64,000 nucleotides of DNA. Origin: Pseudopithomyces maydicus. Taxonomy: Eukaryota > Ascomycota > Dothideomycetes > Pleosporales > Didymosphaeriaceae. Shown piece after piece: positions 10,954-22,005 of this stretch (its first letter is position 1; each line of letters starts with the position of its first letter). The stretch is from NCBI GenBank assembly GCA_026873275.1, contig JANTUC010000006.1:1550001-1614000 (forward strand), read 5' to 3'. The notes below the pieces were generated by a model, which did not search any database, was not told the origin of the DNA, and was given only the letters and a program-made list of their open reading frames with translations. Position numbers and translations under genes: made by a program.

Positions 10954-11480
10954 ATGGCCGACGACGACCTTGAGCAGGTAGTTCATAATTACCCCAGTAT
11001 ATTCGAACCCCGCTAATCTGCGCAGATCCGCCGCGCACGCCTCCAACAGCTCCGCGAGCAGGGCGGTGGCAGCTCCGGCGGCGGTGGTGGCGGCGGCGAA
11101 GGCTCAGATCAAGATGCGCAAAGGTACCGCCATACAACCTCGCGATTCGCTCTACTTTCCGACTGACACATGCGGGCAGGCAGCGCGAGTCCGATCAGCG
11201 CAATTCCATCCTGATGCAAATCCTCACGCCCGAGGCCGCCGACCGCCTCGGCCGCATCCGCCTCGTCAAGGAGTCCCGAGCCACCGATGTCGAGAACCGG
11301 TTGATTATGCTTGCACGCACTGGGCAGTTGCGCGCCAAGGTCACCGAGGAGCAGCTCAAGGAGTTGCTGGGTGCGGTTGCAGAGCAGCAGGAGAAGGAGG
11401 AGAGCAAGATCGTGGTGAACAGGCGAGGGGGCGGGGGATGGGACGATGACGATCTGGACGACTTGTTGAAGGATGTGTAA
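10954..11480 (+). CDS. PDCD5/TFAR19 family DNA-binding protein
   Basis: Three exons: 10954-10977, 11026-11123 and 11180-11480; 140 residues. The first exon encodes only eight residues. The protein has the PDCD5 (TFAR19) layout: an acidic start MADDDLEQIRRARLQQLREQ, a glycine-rich linker of GGC codons, then the conserved helical core with ILTPEAADRLGRIRLVK, VENRLIMLARTGQL and VTEEQLKELL, and an acidic tail DDDDLDDLLKDV. Human PDCD5 is a nuclear/cytosolic helical protein tied to apoptosis and to the TRiC chaperonin; archaeal relatives bind DNA. The glycine linker (GGGSSGGGGGGGEG) is an unremarkable fungal insertion. Convergent with the ARB2 gene, about 200 bases apart. Confidence 0.93.
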
Positions 11481-11677
11481 ATGGGAGAGAACCCAAGGCA
11501 AACGTCAGAAGAGAGGGCCGAGGGCATGCATTAGCGGGCGTTCACGGTATTGGCATATTCCCTTTCTATATCCATCCTGTGAAAAATGGAATCTTATGGC
11601 AGATGTGGTCGCCTGGCTGATACAAATGCAATTTCATGTGCATGGCCTATGTGAACATTATATACCCCACCTGCATC

Positions 11678-13335
11678 TTAGACAGCCATCTCCTCCTCCA
11701 AGAGTTGGACTTCGGCCTCCTTCTTCTCAATACGCTTCTGCAGGCGCTTAAGGCTTTGAGCAAGCTCGGGCTTGTTCTGTGGAGTGTCCCGAAAAGCAGT
11801 CTGCATCTCGTACAGCTCTATCTGAGCGGCGAGGAGAACCTCCTTCTTGGGGTCGACCAAAGCCTCATCAAGCGAAGACATATCCAAACCAGGAGAGGAC
11901 TTGATGATGCTGAAGGATGGATTGCAGTAGTCCTTGGGGTCTAGGATATGATTAGCATGGTCTCATTAACTGCATATACTCTTGAATGACTTGCCTTGCG
12001 CAACGTCCTCAAAGAAGTCCAGGATGGCGTTCTGTACGATAGCTTGTGTGAGCACACATTCACCTATGCATGTTTCTCCACCGCCGAACGTTGCACAAAT
12101 TGGAGTCATGACATAAAAACCGTCATGAAGCTCAAGTTTGGGTGAATCCGCATACTCGGAGTCCGATGGGAGTGCGTTGCACTGGTCTGGAGCAGGGCTA
12201 GCGGTATTTGAAGTTTCCCAGTTTCTAGCACGATTGTGAAGGAAGGCTTTCACATCTGGGTTGGTGATAGCATGGCCGTCAACAGGCGACTGCACCGCAG
12301 CCAGAGCAGTGATGCGGTTACCAAACTTATAGACTATCAAGATATCAGTAAGGGAACCCCGGGGTCTTTTTCATATCCGATGAAACTCACAATCCTCCTG
12401 GAGGACATTGATGAGGCTTTCTACCCCATTCTCAATTGCCACGACGTATATCTCGGCATCGGGCGAGACAAAATCTGGGTTATGGACCATCGCATTGAAA
12501 ACAGTTTTGATGTGCTCTTCCGATGTCCTGTGTCCTTCCACGCGATTCTCAATCTCGTGGACTTTGATCGCATCGTGATAGATAGATTTCCGCGGGAGCG
12601 TAGCCCAGCTGCGTATCGACATCGCCTTATTGTATTTGTGCGAATATAGAAGCTGGCCATTGTTGAGAACGATCACTCCAGGTACATGCATGTTCTTCTC
12701 CTTCTCCTCATCACCAGCATCATCTTCGGTGAGCTTCTTCTCCAGTCCAGAGACCGAGCTCACTGCAAAGCGACGAGCGATGTTCTTGACAAAGTTGTAA
12801 ACACTGCCGCCGTTGACGCCGCTCTCGCGCTGTAGCTCACGGTATGCGAGAATGCCTAAGTCCTGGTGCATATCATCGTTGATGATGACGACGACGCGCT
12901 TCCGCGTCTTGAGAATATTGGCAGCAGGGGCAAGGATAGGGATATGAGGTCCATTGGGCTTGCTGTTGGACAGGGTAGGGAAGTAGAGATTTGTGAGACC
13001 TAGATCAGCCAAACGCTTTAAGACTTCCCGGCGATGGCAGACTATGAAGATTGTCAGTACCTACTTGCGTGCAGAACATGAATCAAACATGGCTACCTCG
13101 CATTGCCTCACCACGGACCTCATTGTGGCGGTCGTCGTTGGTGTGGTGGAACCTGTGGAAGAGCTCGGGGGCCTCAATGCTACGGAAGCAGCCTTTGTTG
13201 TCAATGAAGTAGCCGAGCTCACTAAGATCAGCCTGAATCGTAGTGCAATTAGTTATCTGATGGGTCACTCGAATTGTTCTAACTCACGGCGTATTTCGCG
13301 TCCGGCTGTAGCGTGCTTTCCTGCCGGCGAAACAT
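11678..13335 (-). CDS. Arb2-domain protein
   Basis: Five exons on the complement: 13288-13335, 13097-13232, 12391-13041, 11995-12333 and 11678-11940; 478 residues. The Arb2 domain shows RSIEAPELFHRFHHTNDD, VVVIINDDMHQDLGILAYRE, VPGVIVLNNGQLLYSHKYN and, after the third intron, ALAAVQSPVDGHAI and GGGETCIGECVLTQAI. Arb2 of fission yeast belongs to the Argonaute siRNA chaperone (ARC) complex in heterochromatin; the animal relative is FAM172A/ARB2A. The C-terminal 70 residues form a Glu/Lys-rich coiled coil (RLQKRIEKKEAEVQLLEEE). The last intron (11941-11994) begins GCAAGT rather than GT: only this GC-AG splice joins the two frames in phase. Role in RNA silencing or transcript regulation is inferred from family. 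Confidence 0.9.
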
Positions 13336-14586
13336 GTCGAAGTTGTGGTTGACTTGCTCTCTTCGTGAATTTCGAATGCACAAATCTTGTAATAACGCCA
13401 GCTAACCTTGGAAGTGTAAGTATGGGAGACAAAGGGGATCGCAAGCTGCGAACTTGTGTATTCAGTTGCGTTTGTCGTGACGCGTTCGTTTGCAGAGCTT
13501 GGGCGGCGGGGTGAGAGAAAGATGCCCAGGTGCCCAGGTGCAGGTGGTTTTGGTGACACGTGCAGCATGTAAGAGATGATAGTAGGGAAGGAGCGTTGCA
13601 CTCCCAGATGTGTCCAGCCGCCGTGTGAGAGCGACCCATAATTGCTACAATTGTGCTACACGTCCTATAACGCCTCCCAATGCCCGTATTTCTTGCTACT
13701 ATACACATATCATGCCAAACATCTACGCGAAATACGTAGTCTCTTACATTCCCTCTACCAACTCGCCTTCTTCACACCTGGGAGGTTACCGGCAAGCGCG
13801 TTCATTCGGAATTGGTACTACCGGGAGTTAGCACAAAGAATCTTCAATTATCCTTCCGGTTGCTTACTCGACCCATTCTGAAGTCACTGAAGACACCTCT
13901 GCCTCTGCCTCCCATGATACACCTATTCTTGACCTGGGTGAAGCGCGTGTAGCAGTGCATTTGAGTAAGCTGCAGCTGTGCCTGGGCGCGAACTCGCTGT
14001 GGGAACGTAGTGTTTCGGATTATGTAGCGAAGTGCTTGTCTACATGGAGGTCATGGTCAGTGGATAGCTATGCGGTGCGACAGCTAGGGACGCCTACCGT
14101 TCGGGCTCGTTCTCTGCGAACACTTTCCGCTTCGTGTGGTCGCGAATGTTGCGGATCTTAGAGAAGCAGCCGATATCGAGCGTCTTCGCACGGAATTGAG
14201 ACATGTTGGCGAGATGCGGAGTGCTGCTATGGCAAATGCGACGGAGAGGAACATGCAGAAGTTCGGATGCGAGTGCCAAGTTGACGCTGCTCCGGATCTA
14301 GAAGCATAGTTTGATTCGGAGCGTGCAGTGCGGCTCTCGGCTGCACCTAGCCCTAGACCCACTACGCTTGAACGCCCAACACCCAAACCAGGACAAGACC
14401 TCAAGATCATGCGCCCAAACTAGAATACACGCGACGTGTAGCATGAGAAATTCGGCTCTCAGATTTTCATGTTAGTTTGCCGCACGATTCATTCGAGATT
14501 ATCACTGAAAGCCGAGCTCTCTGTACTACTAGGCTTTACATCATCGCAAACCTACTCGGAACAATTTCGCGCACATAACAGCCAAC
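13336..14586. other. Intergenic between divergent genes, with a possible orphan exon
   Basis: About 1.25 kb between ARB2 and the UFL1-like gene. The plus strand is open from 14088 to a stop at 14307-14309 and reads as a helical, charged stretch (ADIERLRTELRHVGEMRSAA). An AG precedes it at 14086-14087. It could be a terminal exon of an unrecognised gene, but no convincing upstream exon was found. The rest holds nothing I can identify. Confidence 0.3.
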
Positions 14587-16817
14587 ATGTTCTCTCAAGA
14601 TGACATAATAGAGATCCACGGATTTCTGCCCCCAGCGAAGCAATCGCAGTCTGGACTGAATCATGACTTACCTCTTTTGATTAAGACTGTTAGCGGACAA
14701 GGCTTTGTCACAGGAAGCAGTCTACGTCGAGAGTTCGAACATATGGTGACGAGAGGGTCTACCCGAATCTCCGTGACGAGCGCAAGTAGCAGATTAGGTG
14801 TCGATGTCCATGTCGTTTTACGACTGGTCCGAGCAGACTCCACGCTGGCCTTGTTAAGCCGAGATCAGCAAAACATCATTCCCAAGCAAGAGCGAGATGC
14901 AATTGTTGAAAGTCTCAAAGAGTCACTCGATCAGGCAGTTGTAGTGAAAATTGAGTTTACTGAACTGTTCGACATCGATCTAGAATATATTCAAAGTCTT
15001 CTTCATGTCTCGAGCATCAAAGACAGTCTCGCATATGATATGGAGGACTACCTACTGAGCAAGACGTACTGGACAAAATTATCCAATACCATGAGCGAAA
15101 GGCTTGTGGCAGGGAAAGATGGATTGGAGTGAGTTCCAGCCTGCAGTTGATGTATCGGAATTGACCTTTGTAGGGAAGTTAAACTCAGTCCACAATCGCT
15201 CCCAGGAGCACCACCGGTACGTCATTCTTGCGTGGAAGCGACTATCTCTTTCTATGCTGTAAAGATGAAATTCGGTAACTCAGTAAACCATAATATGCAG
15301 TATTTTTCGCACCCTGTTACCTGACACTGACTGATACCTGCCGAACTAGACATGGCTTATCAGAAAATGCCTCCATCATCTCGAAAAATCTACCGGGCTT
15401 GAAAGTAATCTCCTCGAACATTTTTACATTGAAGAAGGAGAGGAATTCATCGTTTGCACCCCTCGAAAATCCACCACAAGTAGACGGGACAAACTTATCG
15501 CGGATTTACAGTCGGGAGAGATGCTCTGGCTTAGCCGAGAAGAATTCGCAGAGGCCTTCAAGGAGTTATACCCCTCTTCTGAAGCCCTAGATACATACTT
15601 CTTAAGCATCTCGTCTGTGTCACTTATTGGCAGGCTCGTTGTTTCTGATCGGAAATTATCCGAACTTGCTGCTGCCGGTGTTTCAAAACTTAATGACCAT
15701 GGCTATGTCCACATTACGGTGAGTGGAAAAAAAGCAAATATGGACGGGTTATACAGTATACAAAATAGGCAGTATTCTAATCAATGTATAGGCTATACTT
15801 CCCGATAATTTTCCTCCCAAAATCCGATCTAGCGTCGAAGAAACCCTGGCACAGAGGATACAAGAAGAATTCATACGGAGTAGCACGTTAGTCAGACAAG
15901 GCGACTACCTACTTACGGAACAGGAGTACGACAGCAAAAAGCAAGCTCTATTGGATCTCACAGAGGTCCATGCCAATCAGCAGTGGGACTCTCTGAAAGA
16001 GACCTCAGAGAATGAGCTTAAATTCCAACCGGCAGCAGTGATAGCCTCCATCCCTCCGGACAGCCAGCTCCTTCGCCACCTTTCAGAACAACAGGTTCTT
16101 GTGGCTGCTGCTTCTGATCATTTCGCGTCCACTATATCGGGCTTGGAATTGCGAAACGAGCAGGAGTTCTCCGTGTTTTGGACTGAAAAGGTCCTACTAC
16201 GAGTACACAACTACCATGAGGGTCTCAAAGCGATCAGCGATGTCAAACTACGCGAACAACTCGCCGATTTGCTGTCAGCTTACTTGCAGAAAGACTTTCT
16301 CCCCGACATGGCTTCTAAAGCGAGATCCCAAGGACTAGTCTACAGCAGAAGGACACGAAAGAATTTGACCAGGTTTGAAGCGACTCTGAAGACGAACAAA
16401 GCAGAGACGAGTAGTATCATCTCCACGGTAGATAAGTTCAGTAAAAAACAAGGTCTCCCAAACTTTGATACGGAGGCAGCAGAAGAAGCCAAGAAAAGCC
16501 TGGTCCAGGATATGGTCCGACGGATGCAGAAGCCAAAGACGGATGCGCCGTTGATGTTTCTTAGTTTGGTTCTCGTGCTTGTTTCCAGGAACTACCCAGG
16601 CGTGGTCTATGCTACTGGAAAGTTTGCACCTAAGTTGCTGAAACAGCTCAAGACGAACCTGCGTAGCGAAGACTATGAGGAAGCAGAAAGGTTGAAAGAA
16701 CTGGCGAAGACGGGCAAGCTAGCCAAGGATGACAGGGACAGAATGATTCGTATGGCGGAGCAAATATCTCCAGAGCCTGAGGGGAATGATGATGGTAAGA
16801 ACGATGCGTGTGGATGA
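14587..16817 (+). CDS. UFL1-like protein (E3 UFM1-ligase family candidate)
   Basis: Four exons: 14587-15128, 15174-15216, 15350-15718 and 15792-16817; 659 residues. By eye the N-terminal 140 residues line up with metazoan UFL1: GQGFVTGSSLRREFEHMVTR matches the human GKEYITPAQISKEMRDEL region, then RISVTSASSRLGVDVHVV, NIIPKQERDAIVESLKESL and VKIEFTELFDIDLEYIQSLL. UFL1 is the ER-associated E3 that attaches UFM1 with DDRGK1/UFBP1, acting on ribosomal protein uL24 (RPL26). Its N-terminal half is built from repeated winged-helix modules, which fits this protein. The C-terminal part is helical and basic and ends in a KELAKTGKLAKDDRDRMIRM segment. No RING or cysteine catalytic site is present, as in UFL1. 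The assignment rests on unaided pattern matching and needs a profile search. The second intron (133 nt) is unusually long for this window. Confidence 0.6.
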
Positions 16818-18165
16818 TTAGTTGTGTTTTGTGTTTAGTAAAAGCAGCAGCTGGGTGTGGAGCCGACTCGATGAAAATGGTTGGTTGAAGAAAAAGCCGT
16901 CTCCCCTCTTGTGACAAGTGACAAAACGTTCGAGTGATTAGTTATATGTCTGTAGTGGAGGGAGTAAGAGTAAGGGAGGGTCTGTAGGTTATTGAATGGC
17001 AGTTTTCATTCGAATATCCTGGCCAGTTGTCTTCCCAAATAATTATTCCCATTGCGACGATGATACTTAATAGAATATCCTCGCCTTAAACCTATTTCAA
17101 TATCTATTGAATTTGTGTACACCAAGAAATTTGTCTTGATACATGTATGTGGATGTCCCTAAGCAGTTAGCCGCTGACGTAACCTAACGCACGACTTGGA
17201 TCGTCATATCTTGAGGCAGCACGGCCCACATCGTCGCCTCATCCACCAACTCTCCGGCCGATAGTCCGCCATCCCGACGACGAGCCGAATATGGCCCCCT
17301 ATATGGTCGAATCACAAAATAGTACCCACGGATCGTTTAAGAGTTATTGCTGACGGCTAAGAAGGCCTCGCATTGATCGAAAGCAAGCGGCGAGCGACAT
17401 CGCTTACATGCAATTCCGATGCTCCCAAAACACCACACACCATGTGGATATTAAACAGCGCATCGAGCGGGGTGTAGCATGGGTTTGCATCCAGGCATGC
17501 TTTGCTGCCCGTCGTATCCACCGGAGAAACACGTCCTGCCGCTTGCCGTACTCGCATGATCTAGACTAGGCTGCCGAAGCCTCTTCCATGGACCGGTGAA
17601 GAGCAGGAACCGTTCAACATTCGGTGATACCTTTCGAGCATGTGCATGTTGTGAATTATTGTTGCCCTTATACAAGGTTAGGAGGGTGGCGTTCGACGTT
17701 CCCCAGGTGCCGTGCCCCAGATGTCGCCTTCGCCTCCGATGACAAAACCACTACACATCCGATGCTTAGAAAGCCACCACGCCGCGGAAACATAGGGAAC
17801 GGGGAAAGAGGCAATGACGAGGCTCGATTTCGAAGCCGTCATGGCACCATTGCCGTTTCATTGGGTGAAGCCCGACCTTTGTCCCGAAGAAATTTTCGAC
17901 CACCTTGGTTAGCGCGGATTGCGCCATACTTCTCGACTATGAGACCTTTGCTTCCTGGTATATCAACGATTGCCGAAGACGGAGCATAATGGACCTATTC
18001 TCGCACAGTTGCTGCTCTGTACTCCTTCATCTGTGCTCAATTTACACACATATTCCACTTTGGCTCAATTGAGAGAGTCACTAGAAGGCCCAAGATACAT
18101 TTATCATTATAAACAATATCATCAAGTTTTGCAATAGTCCGAACATCAAACCGCGCCCTTCCATA
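16818..18165. other. Intergenic / MET16 promoter region
   Basis: About 1.35 kb. The last part is the presumptive MET16 promoter and includes a perfect 10-bp palindromic CYS3/MetR-type site, listed separately. Open frames at 17.3-18.0 kb show no protein-like composition. Confidence 0.5.
17841..17850. promoter_or_regulatory. CYS3/MetR-type bZIP site upstream of PAPS reductase
   Basis: ATGGCACCAT matches every position of the palindromic CYS3 consensus ATGRYRYCAT known from Neurospora sulfur regulation. It lies about 315 bases upstream of the MET16 start codon. CYS3/MetR activates sulfate-assimilation genes under sulfur limitation, so position and target both make sense. A single 10-bp match can occur by chance. 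Confidence 0.45.
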
Positions 18166-19125
18166 ATGTCGTCGTCGCCGCTCTACTACGAGGAATCGAA
18201 CATGATCCGCGATGACGAATCTGGCTACGTCTCCGGCGAGTCTAGCCACGAGAGCCTGCCAGATATTGTGTTCTCCAAGTCGCACCTCAAGTTCCTCAAC
18301 CACCAGCTGGCGCAGCTGGAGCCCCAAGGTCCGTAATACCCTCTCGATGGTCAGGGCCTGGGCATCTCTAACACCGCATCAGATATTCTTCGCTGGTGCG
18401 TCGTATCTTTGCCTGGCCTCTATCAGTCCACGGCCTTCGGCTTGACCGGATTAGTCACTGTGGACATGCTTTCTAAGCTTGACGGCCCCTTGAAGTCCAA
18501 CATCGACCTCATCTTTTTTGATACCCTGTACCACTTCCAAGAGACTCTTGACCTTGTCGAGCGAGTTCGGGAGCGATACAACACCAACATCCACGTCTAC
18601 AAGCCCCGTGGATGCAACACTGTCGAAGACTTTGAAGCCAAGTACGGTCAAAAGTTCTGGGAGACGGATGATGAGAAATACGACTACGTTGCCAAGGTCG
18701 AGCCTGCGCTCCGAGCCAATGCGGACCTGAACGTAAAAGCCCTCCTGACCGGGCGAAGGAAGAGTCAAGGTGGCAAGCGAGGTGATCTCGATATCATTGA
18801 AGTCACTGAAAGTGGTGTCATCAAGATCAACCCTCTTGCCAACTGGTCGTTCGCTCAAGTCAAGGAGTATGTCGATGCAAACAAGGTTCCTTACAATGAG
18901 CTCTTGGACCGTGGTTACAAGAGCGTTGGTGACTGGCACTCGACGCAACCTGTTGCTGCAGGTGAAGACGAGCGTGCTGGACGCTGGAAGGGAAAGAACA
19001 AGACCGAGTGCGGTATCCACAACCCCCAGTCGAGATACGCCCAGTTTTTGGCGCAACAACAGCAGCAGCAAGAAGCTGAGGAGTTGACGAAGCAGTTGCA
19101 GAACGTGACAGTGGATGGGGCATGA
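18166..19125 (+). CDS. MET16: Phosphoadenylyl-sulfate (PAPS) reductase
   Basis: Two exons, 18166-18328 and 18383-19125, with a 54-nt intron; 301 residues. The enzyme reduces PAPS to sulfite with thioredoxin in the cytosolic sulfate-assimilation pathway. Features seen: the adenosine-binding alpha-hydrolase core with GLTGLVTVDMLSKL, IDLIFFDTLYHFQETLDLVE, then DIIEVTESGVIKINPLANWS, YNELLDRGYKSVGDWHSTQPV, and the catalytic cysteine motif KTECGIH near the C-terminus. The two extra cysteine pairs that bind an iron-sulfur cluster in bacterial APS reductases are absent, as expected for the PAPS-using fungal enzyme. A Gln-rich tail follows the catalytic motif. It sits 750 bases upstream of, and in the same direction as, ATP sulfurylase, two steps earlier in the same pathway. 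Confidence 0.95.
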
Positions 19126-19874
19126 TGTCCATGTCGTCATCGGAAAATATTTTTAGTGGTCGGTTTGCAGCATTTTAGCATTGGCGTTTTGGGCACGAGC
19201 GAATAGCATTGGGCTTGGGAAAGGACACCAAGATTGCTCCCCACGAGATCACGATGGTCAGATCCGGGGTTGAGCATGCATATTTTCCATATAGTATTTG
19301 AACAAGACTTAGTGAATGAAATACAAATTCAACGACATGCACTATCATGGTAGCTACATGCAGGTTAAGTGTAGGATGATGCGCCTAGACAGAACGAAGC
19401 AAGCCAGCAAGCATCAGCGTAGTGAGGCCACTTACCCACCCTCCCCACGTACCTAATGTGACAAACGAATCCAGGACTCGTGCTATTGCGCAATCGACCC
19501 AACAAATAGCCGACCCAGAGGGCGTACCAGCAATGGCTAGCCAAGCAGTAGCCCAGTGCCGTGGAGAAGCGGGAGGCCGTCATAGGATGCTACGTGAGTA
19601 TATCACGCATCGGACCGCACACTTTAGCAGAGATTTCGGGACCCTGTTTTCCACGACCCATTTATAAACATCGTCCCTCCCCGTGTAAACATTGTGGCGC
19701 GATTACTTCGATCATCTCTTGACGTTTGCGGCGAGTGCAAGAAGTAAGCAGGAATTCCAAGGAACACCTGCCACGATACCTCCAGACGAACGACCAAGCG
19801 GATTGCGTGCTACGACTGCCACGAGTTCCTTTTAAATCGACACACCCTCTCGTCGTCTTTTCACATCACTCGAC
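19126..19874. other. Intergenic / MET3 promoter
   Basis: About 750 bases between the two sulfate-assimilation genes. No open frame of note and no perfect CYS3 palindrome was found. It should contain the MET16 3' end and the MET3 promoter. Confidence 0.5.
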
Positions 19875-22005
19875 ATGGCCAACCCTCCCCATGGTATGTT
19901 CGCACCGCCCGCAGGCGCATGGGTGCAGCGCTGACGAGCAGCAGGCGGCGTCCTCAAGGACCTGATTGCGCGTGATGCGCCCCGACGCAAGGAGCTTTAC
20001 GACGAGGCAGAGAAGCTCCAGGCCATCGTTCTCAGCGAGAGGCAACTGTGCGATTTGGAGCTGATCCTGAGCGGAGGCTTCTCGCCGCTGGAAGGTATGT
20101 AATGTACATGGGGAGGCTGAGATTGGTGGCGGGGCTGCCCCTCCGGTTTGCCGGGGCTTGCAGCCGGAAATGATTCGGGGACGGGCAGCGGCACCTGGCC
20201 CATGGCCCATGGCACCTCGAACACCATCACTGACGCGTCGCACGTAGGCTTCCTGAACGAGAAGGACTACAATGGGTGTGTAAAGCTTCGCGGATGCTGA
20301 AATTGCACTGGACTGACTCTATGCAGAGTTGTTGCCAACAGCCGTCTCGCAGATGGCGCCCTCTTCTCCATGCCCATCACCCTCGATGTGTCGCAACAGA
20401 CCATAGACAAGGTCGGCATCAAGGCCGGCGCCAGGATTGCGCTGCGTGACTTCCGCGACGACCGCAACCTTGCCATCATCACAGTCGACGATGTCTACAA
20501 GCCGAACAAGTATGCCAGAGCGAGCACGCAACGCACTGTGACAACCCCGCTGACAATTCCTCAGGGAGAAGGAGGCCAAGGATGTCTTCGGAGGCGACCC
20601 AGAGCACCCCGCGGTGAAGTACCTGTACGAGACAGTTCAGGAATTCTACGTCGGTGGAAAGCTGGACGCCATCGACCGTCTCGAGCACTACGACTACGTC
20701 GGTCTGCGATGTGCGTATGCCTCAAATCCACTCTGCAGGACTCACTGACAATGCTTCCAGACACCCCCGCAGAGCTCCGTCTGCACTTCGACAAGCTTGG
20801 CTGGTCCAAGGTCGTCGCTTTCCAGACCCGTAACCCCATGCACCGCGCTCACCGCGAGCTCACCGTCCGCGCTGCCCGCGCCCGTCAAGCCAACGTCTTG
20901 ATCCATCCCGTCGTGGGTCTCACCAAGCCCGGTGACATTGACCACTTCACACGTGTCCGCGTCTACCAGGCTCTTCTTCCCCGATACCCCAACGGCATGG
21001 CTGTGCTCGGTCTGTTGCCTTTGGCCATGCGCATGGGAGGCCCCCGTGAGGCTGTCTGGCACGCCATCATCCGCAAGAATCACGGTGCTACCCACTTCAT
21101 CGTTGGCCGTGATCACGCTGGCCCTGGAAAGAACTCCAAGGGTGTGGATTTCTATGGCCCTTATGATGCTCAGTACGAGGTGGAGAAGTACAAGGACGAG
21201 CTCGGCATCGAGGTTGTCCCCTTCCAGATGATGACCTACCTCCCCGATACCGATGAGTACAAGCCCGTCGACGAGGTCAAGGAAGGCGTCCGTACCCTCA
21301 ACATTTCCGGCACAGGTATGTCGAACAACGCTTGCCATGTAAATCACCCACTGACGAACTACTAGAGCTCCGAAAGCGCCTCCGTACCGGCCAGGAGATC
21401 CCCGAGTGGTTCTCGTACCCTGAAGTCGTCAAGGTCCTCCGCGAATCGCACCCCCGCGCAACAAGCAAGGTTTCACCGTTTTCCTCACCGGTCTCACAAA
21501 CTCGGGCAAGGATGCGATCGCGCGCGCGTTGAACGTCACTCTCAATCAACAGGGTGGACGCTCCGTCTCCCTGCTCCTGGGCGAGAACGTCCGCTCCGAG
21601 CTCTCTGCCGAACTCGGCTACTCCCGCGAAGACCGCGACCGCAACATCGGCCGCATCGCCTTCGTTGCCTCGGAGCTCACCAAGGCCGGCGCCGCCGTCA
21701 TCGCCGCGCCCATTGCGCCCTTCGAGGACGCCCGCAAACACGCCCGCGAGCTCGTCGAGAAGTACGGCAGCTTCTACCTCATCCACGTGGCTACCCCGCT
21801 CGAGTACGCCGAGAAGACGGACAAGCGCGGCATCTACGCCAAGGCACGCAACGGGGAGATCAAGGGCTTCACCGGTGTGGACGACCCCTACGAGCAACCC
21901 GCCAAGGCCGACTTGACGGTCGACATCTCGAAAACCAACGTCAGGACGGCGGTGCACCAGATCATCCTTCTGCTCGAGGCGGAGGGCCTGCTCGAGCAGT
22001 TGTAA
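19875..22005 (+). CDS. MET3: ATP sulfurylase with APS-kinase-like regulatory domain (one-base frameshift)
   Basis: Seven exons: 19875-19893, 19945-20094, 20248-20275, 20327-20509, 20565-20710, 20761-21315 and 21366-22005. The product converts ATP and sulfate to APS, the first step of sulfate assimilation. Seen: the N-terminal MANPPHGGVLKDLI, the catalytic QTRNPMHRAHREL (QxRN and HxxH) and GRDHAGPG motifs. The C-terminal APS-kinase-like domain follows, with FLTGLTNSGKDAIARAL and LGYSREDRDRN. In filamentous fungi that domain is inactive as a kinase and mediates allosteric inhibition by PAPS. The frame breaks at the C5 run at 21451-21455. One more C gives HPPRNKQGF and a 573-residue protein, the length usual for this family. 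As written, the regulatory domain would be lost. Because the rest is perfectly conserved, a sequence error is more likely than a real mutation. Confidence 0.93.

Noticed and set aside
18451..19140. 229-codon minus-strand frame
   Set aside because: Antisense shadow of the PAPS reductase coding sequence.
21421..21500. An intron explaining the ATP sulfurylase frame change
   Set aside because: Conserved residues are encoded continuously on both sides of the C run. No GT-AG pair fits without deleting conserved sequence.
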